This document shows, one piece after another, positions 34,335 to 45,368 of a DNA stretch of 64,000 bases. Made by a program: the position numbers and the translations under genes. The notes below the pieces were generated by a model. That model did not search any database and was not told the origin of the DNA. It worked only from the letters and a program-made list of their open reading frames with translations. Origin of the DNA: Dipodascopsis uninucleata var. uninucleata (lineage: Eukaryota > Ascomycota > Lipomycetes > Lipomycetales > Lipomycetaceae); the NCBI GenBank assembly GCA_030568195.1, contig JAJLTO010000005.1, positions 496,001-560,000 of the forward strand. The letters are read 5' to 3'. The first letter of the stretch is position 1. Each line of letters opens with the position of its first letter.

Positions 34335-34736
34335 TTAATTCTTAGAAACTTTTAGGCTATCTTCGACACTAGTAACATGGCGCTGTAGCTCCAAAAGATC
34401 TTGTAGAAGAAGAGCATTGGATTCCCTATACATATCCAGAACGTAATAGTATCCAAAGAATCCGGTTAACGTTGATCCGAGTAAAAATCCAAAGATGCTG
34501 TAAGAAAAACCGAACACACGTTAGTGGATCCAACTTATCATCACTATCACTAACCAAAGAAATAAATATAAGTTATCTGCTTACCCCCCGCGAATTCCTC
34601 CTACAGGCCTCTTAGCACTAAAAGTAGCAGCCTCTGCTCGGCGAATCGCTGCGGCGGAAAATTGTCGCTCAATTGAGCTTTGTGCCGTTCTCTGTGAGAC
34701 AAAAAGTGCTCTCCTAGATGCAGTGTTGAAAATCAT
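34335..34736 (-). CDS. Small mitochondrial membrane protein, conserved in fungi, role unknown (2 exons)
   Basis: Exons 34736-34585 and 34497-34335 give 104 residues. The first about 50 residues are a typical presequence rich in Arg, Ser and Ala with no acidic residues before the helix except isolated Glu (MIFNTASRRALFVSQRTAQS). The join gives RGGIFGFLLGSTLTGFFGYY, a single glycine-rich transmembrane helix, followed by YVLDMYRESNALLLQDLLEL and a short coiled coil. A one-helix protein of this pattern (GG-x-FG-FLLG, GYYYLL, then a short helix) is familiar from fungal mitochondrial proteins without assigned function. The intron has GTAAGC, CACTAAC and CAG. Confidence 0.72.
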
Positions 34737-35880
34737 AGTTCGCAATAATATGTAATTTACGTCTAAAACCTGTAGACGATTGAATAGAATACGCTTGATT
34801 CAATAATAGCAGCCAAAGCTTGGATGTAGTATTTCCAAATGAAAGAACAGATAATGCTGCTAAAGACGTAAGGCACTTATAGAAGACTTGTCGCTAAGTG
34901 CTCGGGTTGGTGATATCGTCCCGATGAAACCAGAGCACGCGTTCAGAGATTTGTGTATTTCCGTTTAGTTTGACGAATCTATAGTCGGATTACTAGAATA
35001 TAGCTCAAATGGACTCGATGAACTACACGATATCAGACTCTAAAAGAATTAGAGGATGATAAATTCAAAGAGATTTCACAGACAAACGGGAATAAATGAG
35101 TGCAAAAACTTGAGAGCAAGATGGCTTTTAAGGAACTTTCAAAGTGTAATATCAGCGGGAATCCGACAAATTAGAGCGTCTGGACCCAATTGCAGCTGGG
35201 TCAGCAGAGTAGTGTGGGGTTTCGGGTCGTCATCTAAGGTACTCGTTACTCTACATCATTATACTATTGCTCAGTTATCATTGGCTGTTGTTGGGTCAGC
35301 ATCACGAGTTTTCAGCCAGGTTACGCATAGCTACGCCATTCTTCCGACGTAAAACTCATGACTGCACACATCTAGTAATTAAGGGTGTTGTGTACCGAGG
35401 TATTGGTATGGAGTAAATGCTAGTGATAGCCTACAAGAATAGATTGTGGCGGGTGAGCTGGTAACATCAGGTTAGAATTTGTGAGTGGATCACACAAGTA
35501 TTCCGGGCACTCTATCTTGAATCACAGAAAAGTTCACACTAGCGATATCATAGATAGATCTGGCGCAAAAGAGCAAGACGGGATAGAAACCAGGCGACTA
35601 CGTCAAGAGTCGACTTTGTTAACAAGTTCTCAGTTCCTTGAAACGCACTAATTCTATTCATAGATAATTTTTGGAAAAAAACACAATACAAAGTCTTAAA
35701 AGTGACTTTATTGACAATTAATTTTTTTGTATTCTCTCATACTGCTTTTTTAAGTCCTCTGAAAGCGTATTCTGTTCAGCGCTCGACGGCGACGTTTTAC
35801 AGAATAAATTTCTTTTACAATACAAGTCCCATCTGTACCTGGAAATTCGGTCCTCATTTTGCTGAAGTAGTATATTGAAC
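34737..35880. other. Long divergent spacer upstream of ARL8
   Basis: About 1.1 kb between divergent genes. A 98-codon plus-strand frame at 35056-35352 has no recognisable similarity. No RNA or repeat seen. Confidence 0.5.
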
Positions 35881-36986
35881 ATGGCATCGATATTCTGGAG
35901 ATTCTACGAATATTTACTGTCACTCTTCTGGTAAGTATAGTTTGTGGAGTCGGTTGAAGAGGTCTTCGAAGTTCTGTGGAACGGTAGATGATTTTTAGAT
36001 ACAACCTGGCGTCGAATTTTATCTTCATGGCTAGTGAAATCGTTGCTAATATAATAATTGCCATGGCTAGGTCGACCGAAGTAAGTAAATAGATATAATA
36101 CTGTATAGTTACGATCTACTAACACTTATAGATGGATGTAACCCTTCTTGGTCTACAGAATGCAGGAAAGACCTCACTGCTCCGAGTCTTATGTGTAAGT
36201 GAATATATAAGTAGTATCCGAGGATTCACTGGTTTTTGTATACTGATCAATTGATACAATAGGGCGGATCTTTTGCTGCGGAGTAAGTACCACGAATTGC
36301 CAACTCTAGTAGCAGGTCGACGTTTCCAAATTCATAGACCTACGATTACTCGGCTAGTTTTTAGATTTCTCCGGTGCGGACATGAAACTAACTTGATTAT
36401 AGCTCTATACCTACTATCGGATTTTCAATGAAGAAAGTGAAGAAGGGAAGGGTCACTCTTAAGTGGTGAGAATTCGAATGTTACTTACGGAGGCAATGTT
36501 CTCTTGTATTTAATTGCTATTTATCTAGTCTAGTTGAGCTAACTAATAATTATCCAGCTGGGATCTCGGTGGTCAACCTCGATTCCGTTCGATGTGGGAG
36601 AGATACTGCAAGGGCGTTAATGCAATTTTGTAAGTGTCATTTGTGATTCGTGCTGCGAAATTTGGAGGTTGACTACCATTCAAGTTTGAAGTTTGTCATA
36701 GCTAACTTGTGCTGTCGACAGATTCATAGTAGACTCAGCAGACCCGGCCGCCTTGAGTATAGCTAGAATGGAATTCGAAGCTCTGATATCAAAACCCTCC
36801 CTGGAAGGAATTCCAGTCCTTGTTCTCGGAAATAAGAACGATTTATCAGAAGCCTACGACGTCGATTCTATAATTGATATTATGAACTTAAAGGCAGTAG
36901 ACGATCGGGAGGTGTCTTGCTACTCAATATCAGCCAAACATTCTACGAATGTCGATGCTGTCATGTCCTGGTTAATCTCAAAGTAA
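35881..36986 (+). CDS. ARL8: Arf-like small GTPase Arl8 (7 exons, one of 10 nt)
   Basis: Exons 35881-35930, 36071-36080, 36132-36194, 36263-36282, 36403-36465, 36558-36629 and 36722-36986 give 180 residues (human ARL8 has 186). The product starts MASIFWRFYEYLLSLFWSTE, the amphipathic helix of Arl8, then MDVTLLGLQNAGKTSLLRVL (P-loop), IPTIGFSMKKVKKGRVTLK (switch 1), WDLGGQPRFRSMWERYC (switch 2), LGNKNDLSEA (NKxD) and ISAKHS. Arl8 places lysosomes or vacuoles and couples them to kinesin and tethers in animals; it is absent from S. cerevisiae. The 10-nt exon 2 is needed to keep phase and supplies STE of the FW-STE-M junction (KEE in animals). All introns have GTAAGT- or GTGAGA-type donors. Confidence 0.93.
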
Positions 36987-37790
36987 GGATCTATTTTTCA
37001 ACTTTTCGTCTCTCTCTTTTTTCTAGTCTCTACTTCACTGGACCATAAATAGTACTAGGAACTCGTTGATATCATCTGTTAACTTTTGCGTGTATAGGGC
37101 GAACTGAATTTACAAAACTCCAGTGCAGAAGAGAGTTTGGACCGCCATCACTTAGTACATAGCCCATCGACCCGCACATCACCACATCTGCACAACACAT
37201 TACATCTACATCATTTTAGGGATTTAAAACTTTAGTATCAATTTTGTATATTCTTGGGGGTCTTGATTGTTTTCTTGTCCTTTTTTTTTAATAATGTCTT
37301 TGGTGACGATTAGTACAGTTTCAGACGGTTGTTGTAATTCGTGTCTTACATTAATATATCTTATGTCAGTATATGTCATAGGGTTAGGTTATAATATCTT
37401 GTTTACCAGCATTTCAATCCTAACTGACGAAATGGACTCGAGAAGAATATGGGTGCCAATAAAGATAAAAAGAAGCAGTACCAGCGATATGGTGGCTCAA
37501 TGTATGGGTAGTGTCCTATATTATTGGGAATTGTGATTGTCTACTGTGCTTTATAGAGCTCTTTTTACAGTTCGTCTCCTCTCGCTTGTTATAGTACTTA
37601 TTATATTCATCTTCAAGTCGCTGCAACCATCTTTAGTATTCGAAGAGCAGTTAACGGCTGATCTTCTTATTTGGCTAATTTTATTTTATCGTACTGTCCT
37701 CATTGAGATATTACATATCTGCTACAAGGGATTACACAGATATATATTGAATTCCTCTTTCTATAAAGTAGACTCATACGCGAAATCAAG
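36987..37790. other. Spacer: ARL8 3' flank and PIL1 5' region
   Basis: No supported gene; two hydrophobic 90-codon frames look random. AT-rich and pyrimidine-rich, as expected of promoter and leader sequence for a strongly expressed gene. Confidence 0.5.
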
Positions 37791-38906
37791 ATGTACGTAT
37801 CTTAGGAAACATAAGAGAAATTGAGCACATTGAGAGGCAAGACATTTCTGGATATGCATATTCTAAGCTAAAATTTATTTAGGCATCGAGCACTTTCTTT
37901 GAGATCTCGAAATCAGTCTGATGATGGCCCAATGTCGCCACTCTCTCCATCATCACTATCACCAAGAAAGACATTTTTCCCTTCCATCTTAACTTCACCA
38001 ATTCAACAAAATCCTTTATCAAGACTCTTGAGATCTATTTCTCCTCTTGGCTCAAGGTACCGATCTGCTGGTCTTGCGACTATGTCTACTGCTCAGCTTC
38101 TCTCTCTCTGGGGCGACGAGACTGGTGATCTTGCCGTCTCCGATGTGTCTGACAAATTTGGAGTCCTACTTGCTGAGTTGGCTGCGTTGGAAGATTCATA
38201 TGCCGAAGGCATTGATCATTCTAAGAGAATTCTCAAGACAATTAAGGATGTTGAATCCTCTATCCGCCCCGCGTTAGCTCATCAAACAAAGTTAAGAGAT
38301 CAAATTGCAAGAGCCGTAACTAAGAAGCCGACTCCTGACGCCTATGACCGTCTGGAGCAGCTAGAAAGAGAACTCGTCCGAGCTGACGCTGAGGTTCTTG
38401 TTGCTGATGCTCAGCTTACTAATGTTACTCGTGACCGTCTCCAAGCTTCATTGCGTGCTCAGATTGATGCTCTTCAAGAGCGTTGTGAAAAGGAACTTGT
38501 TCTTGTCCGTTACGGTCGACAACTCCTGGACCTCTTAAATGGCGAGATGGTTGTTCCCGGTCAAGGGCGTGCTCCATATCTCGGAGAAGAACAGTCGCGT
38601 CAAATTTTGGCGCGGGTTGACAGAGATCTTCGTGCCTGGTCATTGACTTCAAGTATGGAGAATGTAATGTCGAATGATAACAAGATTACCAGACACAGTT
38701 CTGAAAGTCATGTTGTTCCATCTAATGATACTGGAAACAATACTATAACCGAGCTTCCAAATATTGATACTCAGGACAATCAACAATTGGCATCACCTAC
38801 ATTATCGTCTCCTATTGAGCCAGATTCTCCTATTACTCCAGACTTCACTGGTGATATTTCAGTCGCAACTGCTGCTGCTGCATCTGCATTGATTTTGAAG
38901 AAATAA
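37791..38906 (+). CDS. PIL1: Eisosome core protein Pil1/Lsp1-like, start codon split by intron
   Basis: The coding region appears to begin AT at 37791-37792, followed by a 90-nt intron (GTACGT ... TTTATTTAG, 37793-37882) and G from 37883, giving M-HRALSLRSRNQSDDGP and 341 residues (yeast Pil1 has 339). The MHR-x-x-SLR-x-SR start is the family's. The rest has the PIL1 BAR domain (RSISPLGSRYRSAGLATMS, then ELAALEDSYAEGIDHSKRIL, KFGVLLAELA and VDRDLRAWSL). Pil1 polymerises on the plasma membrane and shapes furrow-like eisosomes. No other in-frame ATG explains the HRALSL text: the first ATG inside the frame, at the MSPLSP position, would cut the family N-terminus. Confidence 0.9.
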
Positions 38907-39449
38907 AGAAATAGTGGGGAGTAAATAATGCATTGTCAATTTTTTTGGCTTCTGAGTGGTATTCTGCTGTTCTGTATGATGTTGTTATGCTTTCCATTTT
39001 ATTTTATTGTTAGATTTTCTAATTACTTTTTTCTCTTTCCCCGTTCTCGTCTATTTTGTTTTTACACTAGTGTAGTTTTTAGCCATTTGTTGTGATATAT
39101 ACTTATAGATTCTGTTTAAACTATTAAATGATAAAATTATGTGAACATGTGAAAAATCTAGATAAATTTTTATATTTCATTCTCTAAGGCGTAGACCAGC
39201 CAGTCCACTTAAGAGTATTTCGAACGACCTCTAAACTATGCAATCGAATCATTTCCAAAAACAAATATATACCGTAAGGAAGGAAAATAATTAGTAAGAC
39301 ATGATGACACTAAAAGAATATAAACTATGTACAAAATATGATGACACGACACTACACCTACTACAGCTCAATATATGATATATTCTCATGTTGTATTTTC
39401 ACCCGCACAAAGCTATCGCGTATTGATTAAGAGCATCGACTGTTAGCGT
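38907..39449. other. Convergent spacer PIL1 / MTM1
   Basis: AT-rich and T-rich 3' flanks. No feature seen. Confidence 0.6.
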
Positions 39450-40724
39450 TTATTCCGATGATATGATAATCTCTTCTTCTATTCGTTCTCCAAATTTATC
39501 TACTGACGACGGCATCCACAATTTCTTTCCAAATTCATAAAAAGATATCATAATCGCACATGAAACTGAAACTTTCAATACCCGCGGTCCAAGTCCTCTA
39601 AAAAGGCCCTGTATACCTTCTTCATTTGCAACTTTCAGAAGAATAGCAGACATTCGATTGAGTTTTGGATCTTTATTCTGTAAAACTTGTCTTCTGGTTT
39701 TACCTACATCAAATGGTGTCGTAACAAATGCAGCAAAGGATCCAGAAGCTGCGCCCGCAGTAAATGCTTCAACAAAGGTCTCTGAATAAGATGGAGCTCT
39801 ATTCGATGCCCTCGAATCACGAGATCGTTTATATCGCTCAATCAGTCCCCGAGTGTGCTCATAGCACGCCCAGTAAACAGCAGAAAATGGAACATCACGC
39901 CAAAGTGTAAATCCAAGACCTCTCCAAAGAGATCCTACACCTTCTGCATGAACCATTCCTCGCATTCCATCGAATGTTAAACGGAATGCCTCTCTGGCTG
40001 TGCGTTGTCGTGAATCAGACGATGCGACACTCTGTATTCTAGTGCGAAACATCTCTAGTGGCGAAACTGCTGTTGATGCCAATGTTCTAGCTACACCTCC
40101 AGCAACAAGAGGAACTAACATCGTTGATGAGGAAGAACCATTCTGGATGGGAAACACTTTCGTTCTTAAATAGTCATAGCCGACAAAATAAATTACATTT
40201 GCAGGAATCGTCATCACCAGCGTAGGAGATAGGCCGCGCCATAGCGCGGAGTAACCTTCAAACCTAGCAATTTGCGCTAAACCTTGGAATGTGCCATTCA
40301 GTATCCGCTGGTTATTGCTACTGCGTCCGATACTGGCTGTTGACACAGCACATTCATCAAAAGGTGAAACGACACAGTAGTCAACTGAAGATGGCATGCT
40401 AAATACATCTCGGCAACAAGCGGTAACCCCGAGATTTGTCGAACCTCCTGTTGTATGCTTGCACGAATTCGGAAAAGACGATTCAATAATATCTAAAGGT
40501 TTGTCCAGAGTTACACATTCCTGTAACTGTAACCTTACACGCACGACGTCAAACGGTGTAGATACCATGGCATTGACGAGAGATCCGGCGCACGCTGCCA
40601 TAACGCGCTTAGCGAGACTAACCTCCGGCTCGCTTGCACTGCTCACGCTGGCTTGTGCTTTAGTACATTGTTGAGCATCGACATGATCAAGAGAAGTCTT
40701 CAGTTTATTGGATGTATTGTCCAT
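39450..40724 (-). CDS. MTM1: Mitochondrial carrier Mtm1 (SLC25A39/40 type)
   Basis: Single exon of 424 residues with three carrier repeats. The signatures are PFDVVRVRLQ (about residue 58), PLEMFRTRIQ (about 236) and PFDVGKTRRQ (about 345). NGTFQGLAQIARFEGYSALW RGLSPTLVM and IPANVIYFVGYDYLR are the Mtm1/SLC25A39 subtype, and the long cysteine-containing loop between the first two helices (residues about 85-140, with TACCRDVF) is also characteristic. SLC25A39 imports glutathione into mitochondria. Yeast Mtm1 affects manganese, iron-sulfur and pyridoxal phosphate homeostasis. An NRAMP manganese transporter lies 1.5 kb away, a suggestive but unproven pairing. Confidence 0.9.
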   Translation of the reverse strand: MDNTSNKLKTSLDHVDAQQCTKAQASVSSASEPEVSLAKRVMAACAGSLVNAMVSTPFDVVRVRLQLQECVTLDKPLDIIESSFPNSCKHTTGGSTNLGVTACCRDVFSMPSSVDYCVVSPFDECAVSTASIGRSSNNQRILNGTFQGLAQIARFEGYSALWRGLSPTLVMTIPANVIYFVGYDYLRTKVFPIQNGSSSSTMLVPLVAGGVARTLASTAVSPLEMFRTRIQSVASSDSRQRTAREAFRLTFDGMRGMVHAEGVGSLWRGLGFTLWRDVPFSAVYWACYEHTRGLIERYKRSRDSRASNRAPSYSETFVEAFTAGAASGSFAAFVTTPFDVGKTRRQVLQNKDPKLNRMSAILLKVANEEGIQGLFRGLGPRVLKVSVSCAIMISFYEFGKKLWMPSSVDKFGERIEEEIIISSE

Positions 40725-41382
40725 GATTACTAGCTGTATAGAATGTATCTTTTATATATTCTTTCTTTTGGACGGTCGCTGTTAGATCTTCATTATCCAG
40801 ATTTCAGATAGACTTATAAGCCGTGACGCTATTTCACGACTCTTAAAACCACTTATTTTTTAAGCAACAGCTAGCAGACCTTTAAAGGAGGTTCAATAGG
40901 ACTATAAATAATTTAAGAACTTAAGACAGTATCTGAAGTGATGTATCGTGGTTTACTCTGGACAAAAAATAAAAAATACTAGTAATCAGCAGAATTTGGC
41001 CTGGATTTGCAACCTAAAAAAGATTGACAAGAACCACTGCCCGAAAGTAAGTCGGCGTTGCCGCAGACAGACAATCTACAAAACCCGTGTGATTTTAAGG
41101 ACAATTTGCTATTTAAATATCAGAAAGTATGAGCAAAGATCGCTAATTCTATTTTAAACATATATATACGAAAATATATATAAAAGCGCTAAATAAAGAG
41201 CCTTGAAGCCCATCCTATTTACACAAGTTATGTACATTATCAAAATCATTCTTAATGTCCGCTGGGTTCATTGCCCATTTTGGTTCAACTTTGAGGCCAG
41301 CAGAGCTCTCTGAAATAAGATCCTCGTCATCTGCCGTTATTCGAACCTGCATATTTTGCAGGGTTTGCAGAATTCGATGTCT
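40725..41382. other. Spacer: MTM1 promoter and 3' flank of CX9C gene
   Basis: No gene supported. A 69-codon frame at 40948-41157 is rich in Lys/Arg/Ile and looks random. Confidence 0.5.
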
Positions 41383-41921
41383 TTATTTCTCATGTGAAGC
41401 AATCATCTCTGCTCGTCTCTTAACCCAGAATTTGTCACCGCAGTCCTTAAGCTGATTCTTCAGGTCCATGCATGGCTGACGAACACCCTTTATGCCATCC
41501 TCGATATCCTCCTTAGTAAGATTCTGTAGACATTCACGGAAAGCAATTCTAGGTCCGTGGCATACCTTGTCCCAGGCCATTACGGTTGGCATTCTGGCAA
41601 ATTTTGAATTAGCTGTCTGAAATAAAGAGTGAAACTGGCAACGCTAACTATTCGGAAACTACCTACCTCTCAGAACAATTCAGAAGAGCATTCTGGACAT
41701 CTCTACATGACTCATGTGCTGACGTTTTGGCCTTTTGTGCCTTAGCTGCGCAATCCATGGAGTCTAGTAGCTCGATTGCACATCGCGCTTGAACCTGTTT
41801 TCAATTAGATTAGCTGCTTTATACTTGTCTCTACCGTATCGTCACTCACCTCCTTGTAAATCTGCTCGGAAAGGGTGTCATTTTCGCTGACAGCACGCAT
41901 AGGCAAATCAAGTGTACTCAT
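41383..41921 (-). CDS. Four-CX9C (double CHCH) intermembrane-space protein (3 exons)
   Basis: Exons 41921-41850, 41794-41667 and 41593-41383 give 136 residues. The product has four CX9C motifs: C29-C39 (CAIELLDSMDC), C54-C64 (CRDVQNALLNC), C78-C88 (CHGPRIAFREC) and C108-C118 (CMDLKNQLKDC). Twin CX9C pairs form two disulfide-clamped helices and are imported by Mia40 into the mitochondrial intermembrane space. Most family members have one pair. Two pairs are known in complex I subunit NDUFA8, but the sequence here does not resemble that protein. Donors are GTGAGT and GTAGGT, with CAG acceptors. The fold and location follow from the motifs; the function is unknown. Confidence 0.78.
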
Positions 41922-42203
41922 TTTAGCAATCTGGTATTCTATAAAGATAAATTCAATCTATGAAGGCAAAGAAAATTTAGAAATGAAATGTACCAGTGTC
42001 AAGGTTTTCAAGTATAGTATTTATTTTGGGACTTCCAAATATACCAATTTACACAGCATATGGAGGCCAGAGCTAGTTCTTCTACTCGAGACTTTTAAAA
42101 TTAAAGATACAAAAATTAATCCTATTATTACTATATTATAACCATATGTAAAAAATCTGTATAAAATGCTGTATGCGTGACCAATATCAAAAAAAAAAAC
42201 ACA

Positions 42204-44111
42204 TTAGGTATTACCAAGACAAAGTTGCACAATTAAATATGCGTTAAGTATGGTAATTAAAAGCCAAATTAAAAAGCACACTATGCTAAGAACTATATGA
42301 TTACTCATATCAACATATGTAACATTATTCTGCATTTCATTATCGGCATTACTGCTTGCATTTGGAATGCTCCTGGACGAATTAGGCTCTCCAGAATCCA
42401 CGTTATCAACAGCGCTATTAAAGCTCTGGTCTTCTAGAGATACATTGCCATCTCCTTCACCGTCACTCAAATGTCTGTTTGTGATATTATCACAAACATT
42501 AAGAACGTCACTATTTCCGTTGTCATTATTATTGTATACTGGAACTTGCATATATTTCTTCTGACATGTGAAATAGATCAGTGGAGCAGACACAAAAGGT
42601 AATAGGATTGACAGGATAACTTGTGACAGATTCAGAACATCCGAGAGTCCACCACGACCAACAGCAGCAGCCACCACTATACATGGAATAATGGCTATTC
42701 CACGAGTAATAAGACGACGTATCCACGGCTGTACAGTCCAATTGATAAAACCTTCCGACACCATCTGACCAGCAAGAGTGCAAACAACTCCAGCAGACTG
42801 TCCAGAAAGTAGTAGTGCAAGAGCAAATACGGTTCCTGCGGCCTTTGACAACTGCGAGGAGAGCATGGAATAAATAGAGAACAAGTCTGCATCAGCTGCA
42901 CCCTCTACAGTGTACAGGGTTGAACCAGATACGATAAGAATAGCAGAGTTAACAAAGAGAGCAAACGAAAATAATGAAGTTGCAACTTCAATAATTGAAA
43001 AAGTCAGCACGTGTTTAATGGCATTAATCGTAGGTTTGTAAACAATCTTTTTGCCAGAGCCAACATAATTATCGCCAATTATTGACTCTGTAGTTGCATT
43101 GCCTTTAGAAATATCATATGCTCTCATACGCGACTGAACCAAACCTGATCCAAGATACAAACTATGTGGCATAACGGTAGCACCCAAAATACCACACGAA
43201 TAATACAATCCCTTGGAAGTAATCACGGTCTTCGAAGGCAAATAGCCACGGAAAACATCGCCAATATTGCCATCTATATTACTAAGTTCAACGCAAAAGC
43301 AGATTACAACGCCGATAACAAGAGCAGCCACAGCTCCTTCAAACAGTCGAATGCTCTTCATTTGACCATCCGGTCGATATGCCAATAACACAACCAAGAC
43401 ATCTATTATTGTAATCGCTACGCCAGCAACTAGTGGGATTCGGAAAAGAATATTGAGAGCAATCGCTGTACCGATGACTTCTGCGAGATCTGTAGCGATA
43501 ATTGCGGTCTCTGCTAGAATATACATAATTACGCATAACCAGCGAGGAAAATGCTTTCTGCAGTTCTGCGCGAGATCTAAACCCGTGACCGAACCCAGCT
43601 TGGCAGCCATGGCTTGTAGGAAGATAGCGAAAACATTAGAGAGAAAAATGATGAACAGAAGCTTATATTCAAAGAGCGCTCCAGCAGCAACGTCGGTCGA
43701 ATAATTACCAGGATCAATATATGCTACAGCAATCATGAATCCAGGACCCACGAAACTGAGATACTTACGAGACAGCGACACGAACTTTCCCAATCGACCT
43801 CTGCGTAGTGATCCACCGACTCTAGTGTTGTTAAAACTAGCCAATTTCGATTTGCCCGCCGCTAGACCCAGTTTCTTCATGACCTTACTAGTTGGACCTA
43901 CAACTTCCGTAGAATATTCAGCAACCAGTTTAGGTGCATCTGACGGGTCAAGCTCTTCGAGCTCAAATACTTCCATATGGGACGAAAATTCATTTGCTAC
44001 AGCGCTTCGCCGCCTTGTATAACAGCTGGCTTCTGTTCCGACATCTTCAGGATCATCATTCCTTATCCTAACGTTTGACTTTGCTCCAGAGCCATTTCGA
44101 AAGAAGTTCAT
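42204..44111 (-). CDS. SMF1: NRAMP-family divalent metal (manganese) transporter, Smf-like
   Basis: Single exon of 635 residues with about 11-12 membrane helices. The NRAMP hallmark is FVGPGFMIAVAYIDPGNYST (DPGN metal site) in helix 1, and MPHSLYLGSGLVQSR supplies the MPH motif of helix 6. The N-terminal about 110 residues and the loop after helix 10 are hydrophilic and low-complexity, as in fungal Smf proteins, where Bsd2/Rsp5 act. It moves Mn2+ and related ions with protons across the plasma membrane or endosomes. Which of Smf1/2/3 it matches cannot be decided here. Confidence 0.9.
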   Translation of the reverse strand: MNFFRNGSGAKSNVRIRNDDPEDVGTEASCYTRRRSAVANEFSSHMEVFELEELDPSDAPKLVAEYSTEVVGPTSKVMKKLGLAAGKSKLASFNNTRVGGSLRRGRLGKFVSLSRKYLSFVGPGFMIAVAYIDPGNYSTDVAAGALFEYKLLFIIFLSNVFAIFLQAMAAKLGSVTGLDLAQNCRKHFPRWLCVIMYILAETAIIATDLAEVIGTAIALNILFRIPLVAGVAITIIDVLVVLLAYRPDGQMKSIRLFEGAVAALVIGVVICFCVELSNIDGNIGDVFRGYLPSKTVITSKGLYYSCGILGATVMPHSLYLGSGLVQSRMRAYDISKGNATTESIIGDNYVGSGKKIVYKPTINAIKHVLTFSIIEVATSLFSFALFVNSAILIVSGSTLYTVEGAADADLFSIYSMLSSQLSKAAGTVFALALLLSGQSAGVVCTLAGQMVSEGFINWTVQPWIRRLITRGIAIIPCIVVAAAVGRGGLSDVLNLSQVILSILLPFVSAPLIYFTCQKKYMQVPVYNNNDNGNSDVLNVCDNITNRHLSDGEGDGNVSLEDQSFNSAVDNVDSGEPNSSRSIPNASSNADNEMQNNVTYVDMSNHIVLSIVCFLIWLLITILNAYLIVQLCLGNT

Positions 44112-45368
44112 TCTCCTTATAGATCCTAGTAATGCACTTTAATACTCTTCACCGAACAAGAGACTCATGCGTCCACTTCCTTCAAAAGTAGAGCTGTGTG
44201 ACAGGTTGTAACGTTCTTAGATCTGAGGTCCTATGGATAGCTTTAGCTCAAAGCTGGATCTTAAGCGATGATTTTCTTCCTCTCGTTTAGGAGACTCGTC
44301 TATCAGCGAACTTGAATATTGGTCTCGTGCACTTTTATTTATGTGACACCTGAAGATTACACGAGTCGATTATTAAATTTTTTTTAGTAGTTTTAACGAG
44401 TTAAAGTGCTATCCGCTAGCTATATAAGAAATAGAAGTTCAGCTTGTTGGACTAGAGAAAACAATACTTTTTAGTTTACATGATGCGTCGTGAGTTTAAA
44501 TGCTGCGCCGCTTTTTATAAGCTCCGCAAGAACGAAACCAAAAATAAATAAAATAAACTATACTGAACGCCGTCCTGCGCCCCGGCCAAGGACTAGGCCA
44601 CGAAGGTAATCTACAAGGTGGACTATTAGATAATACGACCAGAATACGAGTCCATGATTTGCAGCTTGGAGCTTGCATTCGTATAGATGTGCAAAAATAG
44701 TTTGATATTGCTTAATTATGCTGTGGTGGCGGATAATAGTAGTAGTTCTAACAATACTGCATATTTACGATTTTCAAATAACTTCCGAGTCGGGAACCGG
44801 TATAATAGGCATCTAAAATATGAGCAAATTTAGATAAGGTCTAACGTGCTGTATCAGTGCGTTTGTCCGTAGACTGGTAACTTGAGTGAGATAACTGACG
44901 AAAATAAGTTTCGGATGGATGAGTGGAAGCAGCACTGATGGCACCTTTAATCCTCTTCCGAGATTCATACTTGAGACTGATACTGTGATCACGAATTGAT
45001 ATTACGGATTTTTTTTTCGGACGGTATCGTTTAATGACTGGTATCAGGAATTGCTACGTGAAAGACATCAGATGCGTCAGCCAAAGAGGCTGCATGACAA
45101 TAACTCGACGTTTATTTTGTAGACGCAAAAGAGAACTAAAAACCAATGACTATATATTAAGATGCGTGCCCAATAAGTAAGATATATCAGGTAGAATATC
45201 TGCATATAATATATATTTGTTTTGGTTACACTGTGGAGAGATTTATAAATGAGTGTGTGTATCATGGGGACCGGAGATGCTCGACCATAGCCACAGAAAT
45301 GTCGGCCAGACACGTAGAGAAGTCTACAAACTGGAAAAAATGAGAAATGCGAAAATGCTAGGACTTTA
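44112..45368. other. Spacer: SMF promoter and beta-glucosidase 3' flank
   Basis: About 1.25 kb without a supported gene. Only short random frames; no tRNA, inverted repeat or LTR-like ends seen. Confidence 0.5.

Noticed and set aside
35750-36064. 104-codon minus-strand frame overlapping the first ARL8 exons
   Set aside because: Opposite strand of the better supported ARL8 exon 1 and intron 1.
36012-36080. ARL8 start at the ATG in GCTAGTGAAATCG instead of 35881
   Set aside because: It would give an N-terminus unlike Arl8, whereas 35881 plus the microexon matches the family helix residue by residue.
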